A stretch of 49,738 nucleotides of DNA. Source: Clostridia bacterium (GTDB lineage: Bacteria > Bacillota > Clostridia > Lachnospirales > Lachnospiraceae). Shown here piece after piece: positions 8,422 through 16,589 of this stretch. The notes under the pieces were generated by a model. The model was not told the origin of the DNA. It saw nothing but the letters and a program-made list of their open reading frames with translations, and searched no databases. A program made the translations under genes and the position numbers. The DNA lies in assembly GCA_910575625.1 (NCBI GenBank), contig CAJTFD010000021.1, positions 1 through 49,738 on the forward strand, read 5' to 3'. Positions within the stretch are counted from its first letter, which is position 1, and each line of letters opens with the position of its first letter.

Positions 8422-8504
8422 GCCCATAGGGTATGATCTGGAGCGGTGGAGGTCCTTGATTTTACAGCAAAAAAATGATATGATCAAGGTGCAGGGAGGA
8501 AGAA

Positions 8505-9070
8505 ATGTGTGAGAGCAGCCTGCCAGATGGGAAGATCACGGTAAGGCTTTTTGAATACGACGCACAGATAGCGCTTGATGAGGGTGATATCACAGAGGAA
8601 ACGCTGACTGTGACATTTCCCAATACGGCGGTCCTGTACCTCCGTACTTACAAAAAGACACCGGACAAAATGAAATATGTGATCGCCACATCGGGTGGGA
8701 CGGTCCAGTACGATGTGCCGATCATGAAAGTGCAGGCCTATTCGCTGGATGATATTTTTGAAAAAAGCCTGCTGATGCTGATCCCGTTTTACATTTTTCA
8801 CATGAGAAAAATTTTCCGGAGTATGATCGTAACGGGCAGAAACTGGCAGGATCAAAGGAGGAGTATCAGGAAATTTTGGATAGGCTGGACGGACTGGAAC
8901 AGCAGGGAGTGATCGGGGCGTTTGACAAGCGCACGATCATCGAGTGATCGGGTGATGTGATCCGAGAGATCGCACAGAAGTATGAGGATGTGCAGAAAGG
9001 TGTAGGTGATATGATGAGAGGAGCATTGATCGAAACAGGTGCAAGAGCCATTATCACACCTGTAAAATAA
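8505..9070 (+). pseudogene. Broken Rpn-family nuclease/transposase-like gene
   Basis: The first open part (8505 to about 8800) matches the middle of Rpn/PD-(D/E)XK proteins common in Lachnospiraceae, with typical phrases such as FPNTAVLYLR and DIFEKSLLMLIPFYIF. The N-terminal nuclease part is missing. Near 8800 the reading frame shifts by one: the continuation reads EYDRNGQKLAGSKEEYQEIL and DKRTIIE before an in-frame TGA at 8945-8947. The same frame then continues with REIAQKYEDVQKGVGDMMRG and TPVK to a TAA at 9068-9070. So there are at least three lesions: N-terminal loss, a frameshift and a premature stop. Intact relatives are linked to DNA cleavage and RecA-independent recombination; this copy is surely not functional as such. 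Confidence 0.8.
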
Positions 9071-9195
9071 GTATCTGCAGACAGGAGCGATCCTCAGAAA
9101 GAGGGCATCCCGACCATACCGTCCAGGAAAGGCATCTGGTCGAAAGATCCTCTCTCAGTCTGAGATCATACCGAAAATATCCAGGAGGTATCTAT

Positions 9196-9744
9196 ATGCA
9201 GCTGGCAAGAAAAACGGATGTTTATACAGTCGAAGATATCTATGCTCTGCCAGAAGGGCATAGGGCGGAATTGATCGACGGACAGATCTACGACATGGCC
9301 CCGCCCAGTACGATGCATCAGCGCATTTTGCTGAAGATCGCCCGGAAGATCGCGGATCATATTGATGGGCATGGGGGGCAGTGTGAAGTCTTTCCTGCGC
9401 CTTTTGCGGTCTTTTTGAATAAAGATAAACGAAATTATGTGGAGCCGGATATTTCGGTCATATGTGACAAAGATAAGATAGACGACCGTGGATGCAACGG
9501 GGCGCCGGACTGGGTGATTGAGATCACATCCCCGTCCAATCCTCAGATGGATTACGGCGTGAAACTGTTTAAATATCGGAGTGCGGGCGTGCGTGAATAT
9601 TGGATCGTCGATCCCCGGAAAAAAACAGTCATGGTCTACGACCTGGAAAAAGAGGAAAAGACGGAGTTGTACGGATTTGAGGAAAAGATCCGGTCGTGTT
9701 TGTATGAAGATCTTGTGATCGATCTGGAAGAGATGCTGCGGTGA
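9196..9744 (+). CDS. Uma2 family (DUF820) protein, copy 1
   Basis: A 182-residue protein of the Uma2 family, a PD-(D/E)XK-fold group usually called putative endonucleases; the substrate is unknown. The characteristic order is visible: an N-terminal EDIYALPEGHRAELIDGQIY, a central VEPDISVIC and then DWVIEITSPSN, the latter two supplying the acidic residues of the fold, and a C-terminal VREYWIVDP strand. A ribosome binding site CCAGGAGG precedes ATG9196. The gene stands alone between a pseudogene and a convergent operon. A close paralog at 23349 shares long identical stretches. Uma2 genes are often found in many copies in one genome, suggesting duplication or mobility. Confidence 0.88.
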   Translation: MQLARKTDVYTVEDIYALPEGHRAELIDGQIYDMAPPSTMHQRILLKIARKIADHIDGHGGQCEVFPAPFAVFLNKDKRNYVEPDISVICDKDKIDDRGCNGAPDWVIEITSPSNPQMDYGVKLFKYRSAGVREYWIVDPRKKTVMVYDLEKEEKTELYGFEEKIRSCLYEDLVIDLEEMLR

Positions 9745-9782
9745 CAGGAGATAGATGAGGTCAGAAAAAATCAGATGAAAGA

Positions 9783-9811
9783 GGAGGACGTCGATGCTAA
9801 AAACGTCCTCC
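9783..9811. terminator. Hairpin between convergent genes
   Basis: Perfect 9-bp arms GGAGGACGT and ACGTCCTCC with an 11-nt loop, between the Uma2 gene and the oppositely oriented ABC operon. On the minus strand a T run follows about 15 nt later, so it probably stops transcription of the minus-strand operon and perhaps of both. Confidence 0.5.
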
Positions 9812-9880
9812 AAAAGTCTGTACAGCGGCAGATACTCCGTTCCATCGTCCCCTTGGATCAAAGTCTCCTTTGAAGATCCT

Positions 9881-10702
9881 CTATTCCAGATTCAATTTAT
9901 GCTCCAGCACATACCGGCACAGGAAGTAAAACCCGACCGTGCAGATCACGCTGAAAGCCAAGGAGAGTCCGATCGCGGAGGTCATGATATCCGTGGCCAT
10001 GACCTGGACATAGGTAGTATCGGTCATCTTTCTGACCTGGTAGCTGAGATTGGCGATATGGGGTGCGGTGATGGCCATGATGATCAACGCGAGGACCTGC
10101 TGGATGAAGTCGATCCCGATAAAGGAGCCAATGGTGGCGAGCAGCTTGTGCCCGGTAAACAGGTTCCCGATCGCGGCGGCGACATAGACCTGTATGACCA
10201 TGCAAAAAGGCGTGATCAGTGTAGTGGTGACCAGCAGCCAGGTAAAGAGCGGCATCTTATTATGGAACAGGCTGGCGACCGCGTGGGGCAGTCCGCGGAG
10301 GACTTCGGCGGCATCTTTTGGCGAGAGTACCAGGATACATATGGCGACGATGGCCCACAGGAAGTCGATGACGATCCAGATGACCGCGGTCAGCCCTTTT
10401 CCCCAGATGAGCAGATCGGCGGTGACCGGCAGCGTGTTGGTCAGGTATCCCTGCTGTGTGAAGACGGTTTTATAAAAGCGGTAGCCGCCGTAGAAATAGG
10501 TGTAAAACACAACGCATCCGATGGCCATGATCGCGGCAAGTAGGAGCATGATCGCCATTATGGATGCATCCGGTCTGTCCAGGCCGCCCATCAGATCGAT
10601 ACCGATCCGGCAGAAGATGGCCACGGCCAGACCTACGCCGTGGATGCCCAGCATCAAAGGCAGGATTGTCTTCCATTCATATTTGAATATTTTTCTTAAC
10701 AT
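9881..10702 (-). CDS. ABC-2-like permease of a YtrA-type operon
   Basis: A 273-residue integral membrane protein with about six hydrophobic segments and no enzyme motif, encoded directly after an ABC ATPase and overlapping it by 7 nt. This is the membrane partner of the ATPase at 10696. The set GntR regulator, ATPase, permease is the layout of ytr-like operons, which in Bacillus respond to cell-wall-active antibiotics. The substrate is unknown. ATG10702 lies inside the end of the ATPase gene, indicating coupled translation. Confidence 0.8.
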   Translation of the reverse strand: MLRKIFKYEWKTILPLMLGIHGVGLAVAIFCRIGIDLMGGLDRPDASIMAIMLLLAAIMAIGCVVFYTYFYGGYRFYKTVFTQQGYLTNTLPVTADLLIWGKGLTAVIWIVIDFLWAIVAICILVLSPKDAAEVLRGLPHAVASLFHNKMPLFTWLLVTTTLITPFCMVIQVYVAAAIGNLFTGHKLLATIGSFIGIDFIQQVLALIIMAITAPHIANLSYQVRKMTDTTYVQVMATDIMTSAIGLSLAFSVICTVGFYFLCRYVLEHKLNLE

Positions 10703-11394
10703 TTGAATACCTCCCGGAATAACTCATCGATGGACTTGCCCTGGTTGCAGCGGATATCATCTACCTGCGCCTGCAGGCGGATATGGCCGCCCTGGATGAA
10801 CACCACCTCATCCAAGATATTTTCCACATCGGAGATCAGATGGGTGGAGATCAAGATCGTGGCGTTCTCATCGTAGTTGTTGATGATCGTGGACAGGATA
10901 TAATCCCGTGCGGCCGGGTCCACGCCGGCGATGGGTTCATCCAGGCAGTAGAGACGCGCCCGGCGGCTCATGACCAGGATGAGCTGGACTTTTTCCTGGG
11001 TCCCCTTGGATAATGTCTTGATGCGCAGGTCGGGGTCGATGTTCAGCCTTTTCAGCATATCCAGGGCGCGGCTGGTGTCAAAATCATCGTAAAAATCAGC
11101 GAAATAGGTGAGGTAGCTGCTGACTTTTAAGTTTTCATCCAGGTACGAGCGTTCCGGCAGGTAGGAGACGATCTTCTTTGTCTGCAGGCCCGGCGTGAGG
11201 CCGTCGATCGTCAGCGTCCCGGCGGTGGGGCTCAACAGGTCGTTGATGAGCTTGATCAGGGTAGATTTACCACTGCCATTGGGGCCTAAAAGACCGATGA
11301 TCCGTCCGGACTCCAGTTTGAGGCTGATGTTGTCCAGGGCGAGCCTTGCGCCGTATCGCTTCGTTAGGTTTGCACATTCCAGAATGGTACTCAT
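10696..11394 (-). CDS. ABC transporter ATPase of a YtrA-type operon
   Basis: A 232-residue ATPase. Walker A reads GPNGSGKST near residue 36, the signature is degenerate (LSKGTQEKVQL, as is usual for this subfamily), and Walker B gives LYCLDEPIAGVDP. The C-terminus is short. It overlaps the regulator gene by 4 nt and the permease by 7 nt, so the three form one translationally coupled unit. The family exports drugs, peptides or lipids; nothing in the sequence tells the substrate. Confidence 0.88.
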   Translation of the reverse strand: MSTILECANLTKRYGARLALDNISLKLESGRIIGLLGPNGSGKSTLIKLINDLLSPTAGTLTIDGLTPGLQTKKIVSYLPERSYLDENLKVSSYLTYFADFYDDFDTSRALDMLKRLNIDPDLRIKTLSKGTQEKVQLILVMSRRARLYCLDEPIAGVDPAARDYILSTIINNYDENATILISTHLISDVENILDEVVFIQGGHIRLQAQVDDIRCNQGKSIDELFREVFKC

Positions 11395-11762
11395 GACTGG
11401 TCCTCCTTTAAGATCCTTTCAATAAATGCTAAAGTGTCCTGGGGCTTAAAGCCCATGCCGGACATTTTTTCCAAAAATTCTCTGATCTGGTCTTCTGCCA
11501 GGTCTTCTTTCATCCGTTGTATCATCTCAGTATCCTCCGTGATAAATCTTCCGCTGGTCCGCATGGAGTGGACCAGGCCAGTACGCTCCAGCTCGGCCAG
11601 GGCTTTCTGCATCGTGTTGGGATTTACCTTCGCCTGGGCCGCCAGTTCCCGGACAGAAGGCAGTTTTGTCCCCGGCGCATAGAGGCCGGATATGATATCC
11701 AAACGCACCAGTTCCGCGATCTGCGCGTAGATCGGGCGGCTGGAATCTAGATTCCATGCCAT
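11391..11762 (-). CDS. GntR-family regulator, YtrA subfamily
   Basis: A small 123-residue repressor-type regulator. The N-terminal winged helix-turn-helix has the GntR consensus (RPIYAQIAELVRLDIISG, PSVRELAAQAKVNPNTMQKAL), and the short C-terminal helical tail of about 50 residues is typical of the YtrA subfamily, which lacks a ligand-binding domain of the usual size. It is the first gene of the operon with the ATPase and permease, and a perfect inverted repeat overlaps its promoter at 11780-11811, so self-repression is likely. Confidence 0.9.
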   Translation of the reverse strand: MAWNLDSSRPIYAQIAELVRLDIISGLYAPGTKLPSVRELAAQAKVNPNTMQKALAELERTGLVHSMRTSGRFITEDTEMIQRMKEDLAEDQIREFLEKMSGMGFKPQDTLAFIERILKEDQS

Positions 11763-11779
11763 AGAGTCACCCCTTCCTG

Positions 11780-11834
11780 TACTATTGTATTAAGTTCATA
11801 ATACAATAGTACAATAGATTGACTGCCTTGTCAA
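11780..11834 (-). promoter_or_regulatory. Promoter and palindromic operator of the GntR/ABC operon
   Basis: On the minus strand, -35 TTGACA (11829-11834), exactly 17 nt, and -10 TACTAT (11806-11811). The -10 box forms the outer part of a perfect inverted repeat at 11780-11811 with 13-bp arms TACTATTGTATTA and TAATACAATAGTA and a 6-nt spacer. A YtrA-type protein bound here would block RNA polymerase directly. Confidence 0.85.
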
Positions 11835-11866
11835 GAGGAGATCGGATACAAATTATGAGAAAATTC

Positions 11867-11901
11867 TTGAAAAGGAAAAATCCCTACGGTATTATAGGGA
11901 T
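11867..11901 (+). promoter_or_regulatory. Promoter of the corrinoid protein-GntR pair
   Basis: -35 TTGAAA (11867-11872), 17-nt spacer, -10 TATTAT (11890-11895). An inverted repeat ATCCCTA / TAGGGAT (11880-11901) spans the -10 and could be an operator. The first gene starts about 90 nt downstream. Confidence 0.65.
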
Positions 11902-11990
11902 GATGACAGTTTAAGAATGATATTTCAGTATGGTATTTATGAGGGGTTGTTTTGCAGCCGCCATGGAAAGGACGTTAAAGGAGACTGAAT

Positions 11991-12662
11991 ATGAAAGACT
12001 TACTGTATGAAAATTTATTGGATGCGATGAGCATGATCGATGAAGACAAGACACAGTATTATGCGAAAGAGATGATCAAAAAGGGGTGCAGCCCCCATGA
12101 GATCCTGGATTGTCTGAATGAGGGATTAAAGCGGGTGGAGGTACAATTTGAGAAAGGAGAATATTTCATCGCAGACCTGATGTATGCCGGGATGTTGTAC
12201 CGTTCAGTGTTAGACATCCTTGTCCCTCCGGCAAAAGATGGGGAGAGAGACACAAAAAAAGCGCGCGTTCTGATCGGGGTCGTGGAAGAGGATATCCATG
12301 AGATCGGAAAAAATATCGTGGTCGGTATCCTGATCACAGATAATTTTGAGGTGATCGATCTGGGGATCGATGTAAAACCGCAGGCGTTTGTGGAGGCGAT
12401 CGGAAAATACCATCCCCAGTTTGTCCTGCTCAGCGGCATGATGCATTTTGCGCAGGACTCCATGAAAAAGACGATAGAGATGATCACGGCCGCGGGTTTT
12501 CGGGACCAGGTGCATATCATATTGGGCGGCGGATGTGTCGACCCTGATATTTTGGAGAACATGGATGCGGATGCGGCGGCTTACATGCCGGAGGATACTT
12601 TAAGATATTGCAACGATCTTGTAAAACAGGGAGGGATACATGAAGAGCAATGCAGCGAATAA
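11991..12662 (+). CDS. Corrinoid protein of a methyltransferase system (first copy)
   Basis: A 223-residue cobalamin-carrying protein of the MttC/MtbC/MtgC group. Residues 1-85 form the helical cap domain; residues 92-215 are the Rossmann-like B12 domain with the lower-ligand motif D101-x-H103-x-x-G106 (EEDIHEIGKNIV) and a GGG turn near the end. The protein passes a methyl group, bound to cobalt, between a substrate-specific MttB-type enzyme and an acceptor methyltransferase. It is paired with a GntR regulator gene (23-nt overlap) in a unit placed before the main operon rather than inside it. A second corrinoid protein lies at 15941. Confidence 0.9.
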   Translation: MKDLLYENLLDAMSMIDEDKTQYYAKEMIKKGCSPHEILDCLNEGLKRVEVQFEKGEYFIADLMYAGMLYRSVLDILVPPAKDGERDTKKARVLIGVVEEDIHEIGKNIVVGILITDNFEVIDLGIDVKPQAFVEAIGKYHPQFVLLSGMMHFAQDSMKKTIEMITAAGFRDQVHIILGGGCVDPDILENMDADAAAYMPEDTLRYCNDLVKQGGIHEEQCSE

Positions 12663-13356
12663 GCCTATTTACGAAGTGATCTTTTCAGATCTGTGCGATC
12701 AGATCATAGACGGTAAATTGGTCCCCGGCGAGATACTTCCCTCCGAGAATGAATTGTGCGCGCGTTATGAAACGAGCCGGGAGACGGTCAGGAAAGGGTT
12801 GAAACGGCTGGAACAGGAAAAACTGATCTATTCAAAACCCAGGCGGGGATATTTTGTAGGCTCTCCCCACAGGGACGAGATCATCTTATCGCTCCCTGAG
12901 AATACGGAGGAGACAGTGAGTCGGTTTAAGGACATTAAGATCATAGAGCCGGCGCCCGACGTGCAGGAAGCCTTGGAGATCTCATCGGATCAGCGGGTCA
13001 TCGCCATTTATAGTGAAGATTATGCGGGGACATTTTTTCTGGGTGTCCGGATCAAGTATGTGCCATATGATAAGGGGTATCCGTCTATTGAGGATGAGAT
13101 CAATTTTGCGGTATTTCCAGATGCGGCAAATGCAAAGCGTTCGTCTTTTAGCTATTATACCCAGCTGCGGATACAGGCGGTCGCAGCTCCGGAGGAGATC
13201 TTGCATCTGCTCAATTGTGAGGAAAATGAACCGCTGCTGTTGATATCCGGGGTTGATGTATCACAGACAGGAAGCCGGATCGGTTACACGAAACGCTATA
13301 TGTTATCTTCTTATGGAGTGCTGAGTGGTACTTCAGGTTTTGTCTATAATAAGTAA
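12640..13356 (+). CDS. GntR/HutC-type regulator with UTRA domain
   Basis: A 238-residue regulator. The N-terminal 75 residues form the GntR winged helix (YEVIFSDLCDQIIDGKLVPG, ETVRKGLKRLEQE), and the rest matches the UTRA effector-binding fold in length and position. It very likely senses the amine substrate or a product and controls the methyltransferase operon starting at 13635. Short AT-rich palindromes of the kind bound by this family lie at that promoter (ATGTATACAT at 13576-13585). Its start, preceded by AGGGAGGG, is within the corrinoid gene. The ligand is unknown. Confidence 0.88.
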   Translation: MKSNAANKPIYEVIFSDLCDQIIDGKLVPGEILPSENELCARYETSRETVRKGLKRLEQEKLIYSKPRRGYFVGSPHRDEIILSLPENTEETVSRFKDIKIIEPAPDVQEALEISSDQRVIAIYSEDYAGTFFLGVRIKYVPYDKGYPSIEDEINFAVFPDAANAKRSSFSYYTQLRIQAVAAPEEILHLLNCEENEPLLLISGVDVSQTGSRIGYTKRYMLSSYGVLSGTSGFVYNK

Positions 13357-13385
13357 GTCTATAATAAATAAGTTTATGATAGAGA

Positions 13386-13463
13386 GTGTGTGATATCACA
13401 GGCCGGCCGTATCCGTTATGCGGTCAGGCCCGGACAGAGGTCTGTGATATGGCACACTTTTTT
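13386..13463 (+). terminator. Long-stem terminator, possibly an attenuator
   Basis: Arms at 13386-13401 and 13442-13457 pair over 16 positions with a 2-nt mismatch (GTGTG..ATATCACAG with CTGTGATAT..CACAC), followed by TTTTTT. The unusually long 40-nt loop is GC-rich and could itself fold. It separates the regulator gene from the operon promoter at 13532. Confidence 0.7.
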
Positions 13464-13531
13464 GAGTTATGCAAATATATACAAAAAAAACGTTCCATTC
13501 CTGGTAAATGTAATATATATGACAAAAAGTA

Positions 13532-13585
13532 TTGACAATAGGCCTCATCTTGTATATACTAGCAACATATATAAGATGTATACAT
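13532..13585 (+). promoter_or_regulatory. Promoter and probable GntR operator of the methyltransferase operon
   Basis: A near-consensus sigma-A promoter: -35 TTGACA (13532-13537), exactly 17 nt, -10 TATACT (13555-13560). The 10-bp palindrome ATGTATACAT (13576-13585) lies just after the expected start point, and a related TTGTATATAC overlaps the -10. Such GTATAC-centred palindromes suit GntR/HutC proteins, so repression by the product of 12640 is likely. Confidence 0.75.
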
Positions 13586-13634
13586 TATTAATATATATAA
13601 GAAAAAGAGAGATTAAACAGGAGGTGGATCGAGC

Positions 13635-15044
13635 ATGAAGCTGTATTATGGCATAGGTACAGAAAATGATGGAGAGATCCAGCGGATGCATGATTGCAGC
13701 CTGCGGATATTAAAGGAGATCGGAGCGGTCTTCCACTGCGGGGATGCGGTCGAGGTCTTTAAAAAACACGGAGCAAAAACAGACGGGCAGACGGTCTGGA
13801 TCACAGAGGAAATGGTGGAAGATGCCCTGAGAGCAGTGCCGAAGACGTTTGACTGGTATGGATGCGGCGGAGGGAAGATCACGGTGGGTGATGGACAGAC
13901 TTATAATCTGCCCGGGTATGGTCCGATCTATATCTGCCGACAGGATGGGACCTATGAGAAGACCTCCCATGAGCATCTGATCGATATGCATAAGCTGACA
14001 GAGACCAGCGATGTGCTGGACGCATCGAATGCAAATATCCTGGACGTTTCTTATGTGGACGCGGCACACCGGGAGCAGTATCGTCTGGGCATGGCGTTGA
14101 AATACTGCCAAAAGCCACTGATGGGGCTGGTCGAAGGGCGAGAGGCGGCAGAGTTTGGACTGGAGACGATGCGGCGGTTCTATGGGGTGTCCGATGAGAG
14201 GATCATCGCTCTTGGCCTGATCGACACATTGGGGCCTATGCGTCTGAGCACAGCGATGACAGAGGCGCTGATGGTCTATGCTGAGAATAAGCAGGCGCTG
14301 CTCATCGGGCCGGGACAGACTTTTGGGCTCACGACGCCCCAATCCCTGGCTGCGGCGCAGACGCTGGGGAACGCTATGATACTGGCGACGATCGTGCTGG
14401 CACAGCTCATCAATCCCGGGACACCTGTGATCTACAGCAGCAAGTACAGCGGCGATGATATGAGGCTGACCTCCTCGGCGTCCTATGGCGCGATCGAGGG
14501 GATGCTGGTAGGCGCGGCGGGCATCAAGCTGGCACGGTACTATGGCCTGCCGGTACATGCGGGGAGTGCGAATACGGACGCAAAAGTACTGGATTACCAG
14601 GCAGGCGCGGAGGCGTTCATGGGAACGGCGATCGCTTATCTCGGACAAGTGGACTGTTATTTCCAGTCCTGCGGCACACTGGATTCCTATAATGCCATGA
14701 GTTATGAAAAGTTTTTGCTGGATGAAGAGCGCATACGTGCTTTCCGCCGTCTGGCATCGGGATTTGAAATAGATGAAGATACGCTGATGTTTGAGACTAT
14801 GAAAAAATGCGGACCAACGGGACAATTGTTCGAGAGGACAAAGAAAACATATTACCGGGATTGTTTTATGCCCAAATATGCGGTGCGTGACGGACATAAT
14901 GCATGGACGGCCAGGGGATGTCCGACTTCGGCAGCGCTGGCGGCACAGGACTGCGAGAAGCGTCTGGAGTCCTATGCACCTGCAGCACTGGATAAAGAAC
15001 AGGAAAAGATCTTACAGGAGATCATACCAGAACAGTATCAATGA
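13635..15044 (+). CDS. MttB-family methyltransferase without pyrrolysine (first copy)
   Basis: A 469-residue member of the trimethylamine methyltransferase superfamily (COG5598). It aligns over its whole length with the protein at 17428, sharing the YGIGTE/YSIGTD start, the EVFKKHGAK.DGQTV segment and the YGPIY loop. True trimethylamine enzymes contain an in-frame amber codon read as pyrrolysine; here the frame is uninterrupted, so it belongs to the non-pyrrolysine branch whose known members demethylate quaternary amines such as glycine betaine, proline betaine, carnitine or gamma-butyrobetaine. The methyl group would go to a corrinoid protein (11991 or 15941). The ribosome binding site is CAGGAGGTG. 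First gene after the operon promoter. The actual substrate is not deducible. Confidence 0.9.
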   Translation: MKLYYGIGTENDGEIQRMHDCSLRILKEIGAVFHCGDAVEVFKKHGAKTDGQTVWITEEMVEDALRAVPKTFDWYGCGGGKITVGDGQTYNLPGYGPIYICRQDGTYEKTSHEHLIDMHKLTETSDVLDASNANILDVSYVDAAHREQYRLGMALKYCQKPLMGLVEGREAAEFGLETMRRFYGVSDERIIALGLIDTLGPMRLSTAMTEALMVYAENKQALLIGPGQTFGLTTPQSLAAAQTLGNAMILATIVLAQLINPGTPVIYSSKYSGDDMRLTSSASYGAIEGMLVGAAGIKLARYYGLPVHAGSANTDAKVLDYQAGAEAFMGTAIAYLGQVDCYFQSCGTLDSYNAMSYEKFLLDEERIRAFRRLASGFEIDEDTLMFETMKKCGPTGQLFERTKKTYYRDCFMPKYAVRDGHNAWTARGCPTSAALAAQDCEKRLESYAPAALDKEQEKILQEIIPEQYQ

Positions 15045-15066
15045 GAGCTGACTTTCATGGATGGTG

Positions 15067-15086
15067 ATGTCTGCGCAGGCAGACAT
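15067..15086 (+). other. Intercistronic hairpin
   Basis: Arms ATGTCTGC and GCAGACAT with a 4-nt loop in the 68-nt gap between the first MttB gene and the next gene, without a T run. It could influence mRNA stability or differential expression within the operon. Confidence 0.4.
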
Positions 15087-15112
15087 GTCAGTTTAGAAAG
15101 GGAGGGACACAG

Positions 15113-15922
15113 ATGATCATTATCGGAGAGAAGATCAATGGCGCGATACCTTCTGCGGCGGCGGCTATCGAAAGCCGGGATGAAGGGTTTATCCGGAGAC
15201 TGGCGCGGATCCAGACAGAGGCAGGCGCCCAGTACCTGGATGTCTGCGCTGGCACGGCGCAGGAGAAAGAACTGGATACACTGAAATGGCTGTTGGAGGT
15301 GGTGCAGGACGAGTCGGACCTGCCGATCTGCATCGACAGCCCGGATGCGGATATCTTAAAAGAGGTATTTCCTCTGGTGAAAAAACCTGGCATCATCAAT
15401 TCTGTTTCAGGAGAAGGGAACAAATGTGATGTGATCTATCCGCTGATCCGGGATACGGACTGGAAAGTGGTCGCACTGACCTGCGACGATAACGGGATCC
15501 CGTACACCGCGGATAAGAAAGCCGAGATCGCTTTTTCGCTCATCGAAAAAGCTGGGGCGCATGGGATCTCCCCTGAGCGGATCCTGGTGGATCCTCTGGT
15601 GATGGCCGTCTCGGCAGTCAACGACAGTATGGTGGTGTTTATGGAGTCGATCCGTCGGATCAAGGAGAAATATCCCACAGTGCTCACCACATCCGGGCTG
15701 TCCAACATATCATTTGGGATGCCTTACCGCAAAGTGATCAACTTAAATTTCCTGGCACTGGCTATGTCTGTGGGGATGGACAGCGCGATCATCGATCCCA
15801 CCAACAGGGATGTGTATGCCACCGTGCTGGCCGTGGATGTACTCATGGATCATGACCGCTGCTGCAGAAAATATAATAAAGCTTACAGGAGCAAAAAGAT
15901 CGGGCCGGTAAAGGAAAAATAG
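15113..15922 (+). CDS. Methyltetrahydrofolate:corrinoid methyltransferase
   Basis: A 269-residue TIM-barrel protein of the pterin-binding family (AcsE, MtgA, MtvA, MtqA type). The opening IIIGEKINGAIPSAAAAIE and the following AQYLDVCAGT, then PICIDSPDADIL and ILVDPLVMAVS, are the pterin-binding loops of the family. It transfers the methyl group from the methylated corrinoid protein to tetrahydrofolate, feeding it into one-carbon metabolism (Wood-Ljungdahl pathway in acetogens). It lies directly before a corrinoid protein gene, its expected partner. Start ATG15113 follows AAAGGGAGGG. Confidence 0.9.
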   Translation: MIIIGEKINGAIPSAAAAIESRDEGFIRRLARIQTEAGAQYLDVCAGTAQEKELDTLKWLLEVVQDESDLPICIDSPDADILKEVFPLVKKPGIINSVSGEGNKCDVIYPLIRDTDWKVVALTCDDNGIPYTADKKAEIAFSLIEKAGAHGISPERILVDPLVMAVSAVNDSMVVFMESIRRIKEKYPTVLTTSGLSNISFGMPYRKVINLNFLALAMSVGMDSAIIDPTNRDVYATVLAVDVLMDHDRCCRKYNKAYRSKKIGPVKEK

Positions 15923-15940
15923 TAAAAGGAGGAATGTATC

Positions 15941-16576
15941 ATGATGACATTGGAAAAAATGAGAGAAGCGATGGAGGAACTGGATGAGGATGTGATGATC
16001 AGCGCGGCAGAGGCGATCATGGAGGCAAAAGGAGAAGGCGCTGATCTGTGTATGCAGGCATGCCAGGAAGGACTGGAGGAAGTGGGGCGCCGTTTTGAGG
16101 AAGGCGAGTATTTCGTGGGTGACCTGGTGTTTGCCGGAGAATTGATGGGGCGCGTGATGGATATCATCCGTCCGGCGCTCTCAGGAGAGGACAAGGAAGC
16201 GATCGGAAAGATGATCCTGTGTACAGTAAAAGGAGATCTTCATGATATCGGGAAAAACATCGTCCGCGCTATGCTGGAGGCAGGCGGATTGGAAGTGCTG
16301 GATCTGGGGATCGATGTGGCGCCCGAAGAGGTGGTGCAAAAGGCCAAAGAGAACGGCATTAAGATCATCGGTCTCAGCGGTGTTCTGACGCTGGCGATCG
16401 ATTCGATGAAAGATACCGTGGAGGCATTCAGAGCAGCCGGCCTGCGCGATGACGTACATATCATCGTGGGAGGAAATCCGGTGACTGCGGAAGGGTGCGG
16501 ATTTATCGGCGCAGATGCGTGGGCGATCCTTCCCCAGGAAACTGTCCGGATCTGCCGTGAATGGGCAGCGGCATAA
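15941..16576 (+). CDS. Corrinoid protein of a methyltransferase system (second copy)
   Basis: A 211-residue paralog of the protein at 11991, with the helical cap in residues 1-85 and the B12 motif D99-x-H101-x-x-G104 (KGDLHDIGKNIV). Usual length for the family. It is placed between the tetrahydrofolate methyltransferase and the M55 peptidase, in the same transcript as both MttB genes, so it is probably the main methyl carrier here. A strong AAAGGAGG precedes the start. Whether each MttB prefers one of the two corrinoid proteins is unknown. An ATG at 15944 is an alternative start. Confidence 0.92.
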   Translation: MMTLEKMREAMEELDEDVMISAAEAIMEAKGEGADLCMQACQEGLEEVGRRFEEGEYFVGDLVFAGELMGRVMDIIRPALSGEDKEAIGKMILCTVKGDLHDIGKNIVRAMLEAGGLEVLDLGIDVAPEEVVQKAKENGIKIIGLSGVLTLAIDSMKDTVEAFRAAGLRDDVHIIVGGNPVTAEGCGFIGADAWAILPQETVRICREWAAA

Positions 16577-16589
16577 GGAGGGTCTTTGG

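Noticed and set aside
8136..8429. Small open frames on both strands across the end of the BceA-like gene
   Set aside because: They overlap the conserved ATPase frame and the terminator, and have no start signals.
9794..10543. A 249-codon plus-strand open frame, rich in Gly and Asp
   Set aside because: Antisense to the YtrA-type permease; composition is that of the complement of a membrane protein gene.
13710..14897. A 395-codon minus-strand open frame
   Set aside because: It lies antisense to the first MttB gene, has a low-complexity His/Arg/Gln-rich composition and no start signal; the plus strand encodes a full conserved enzyme.
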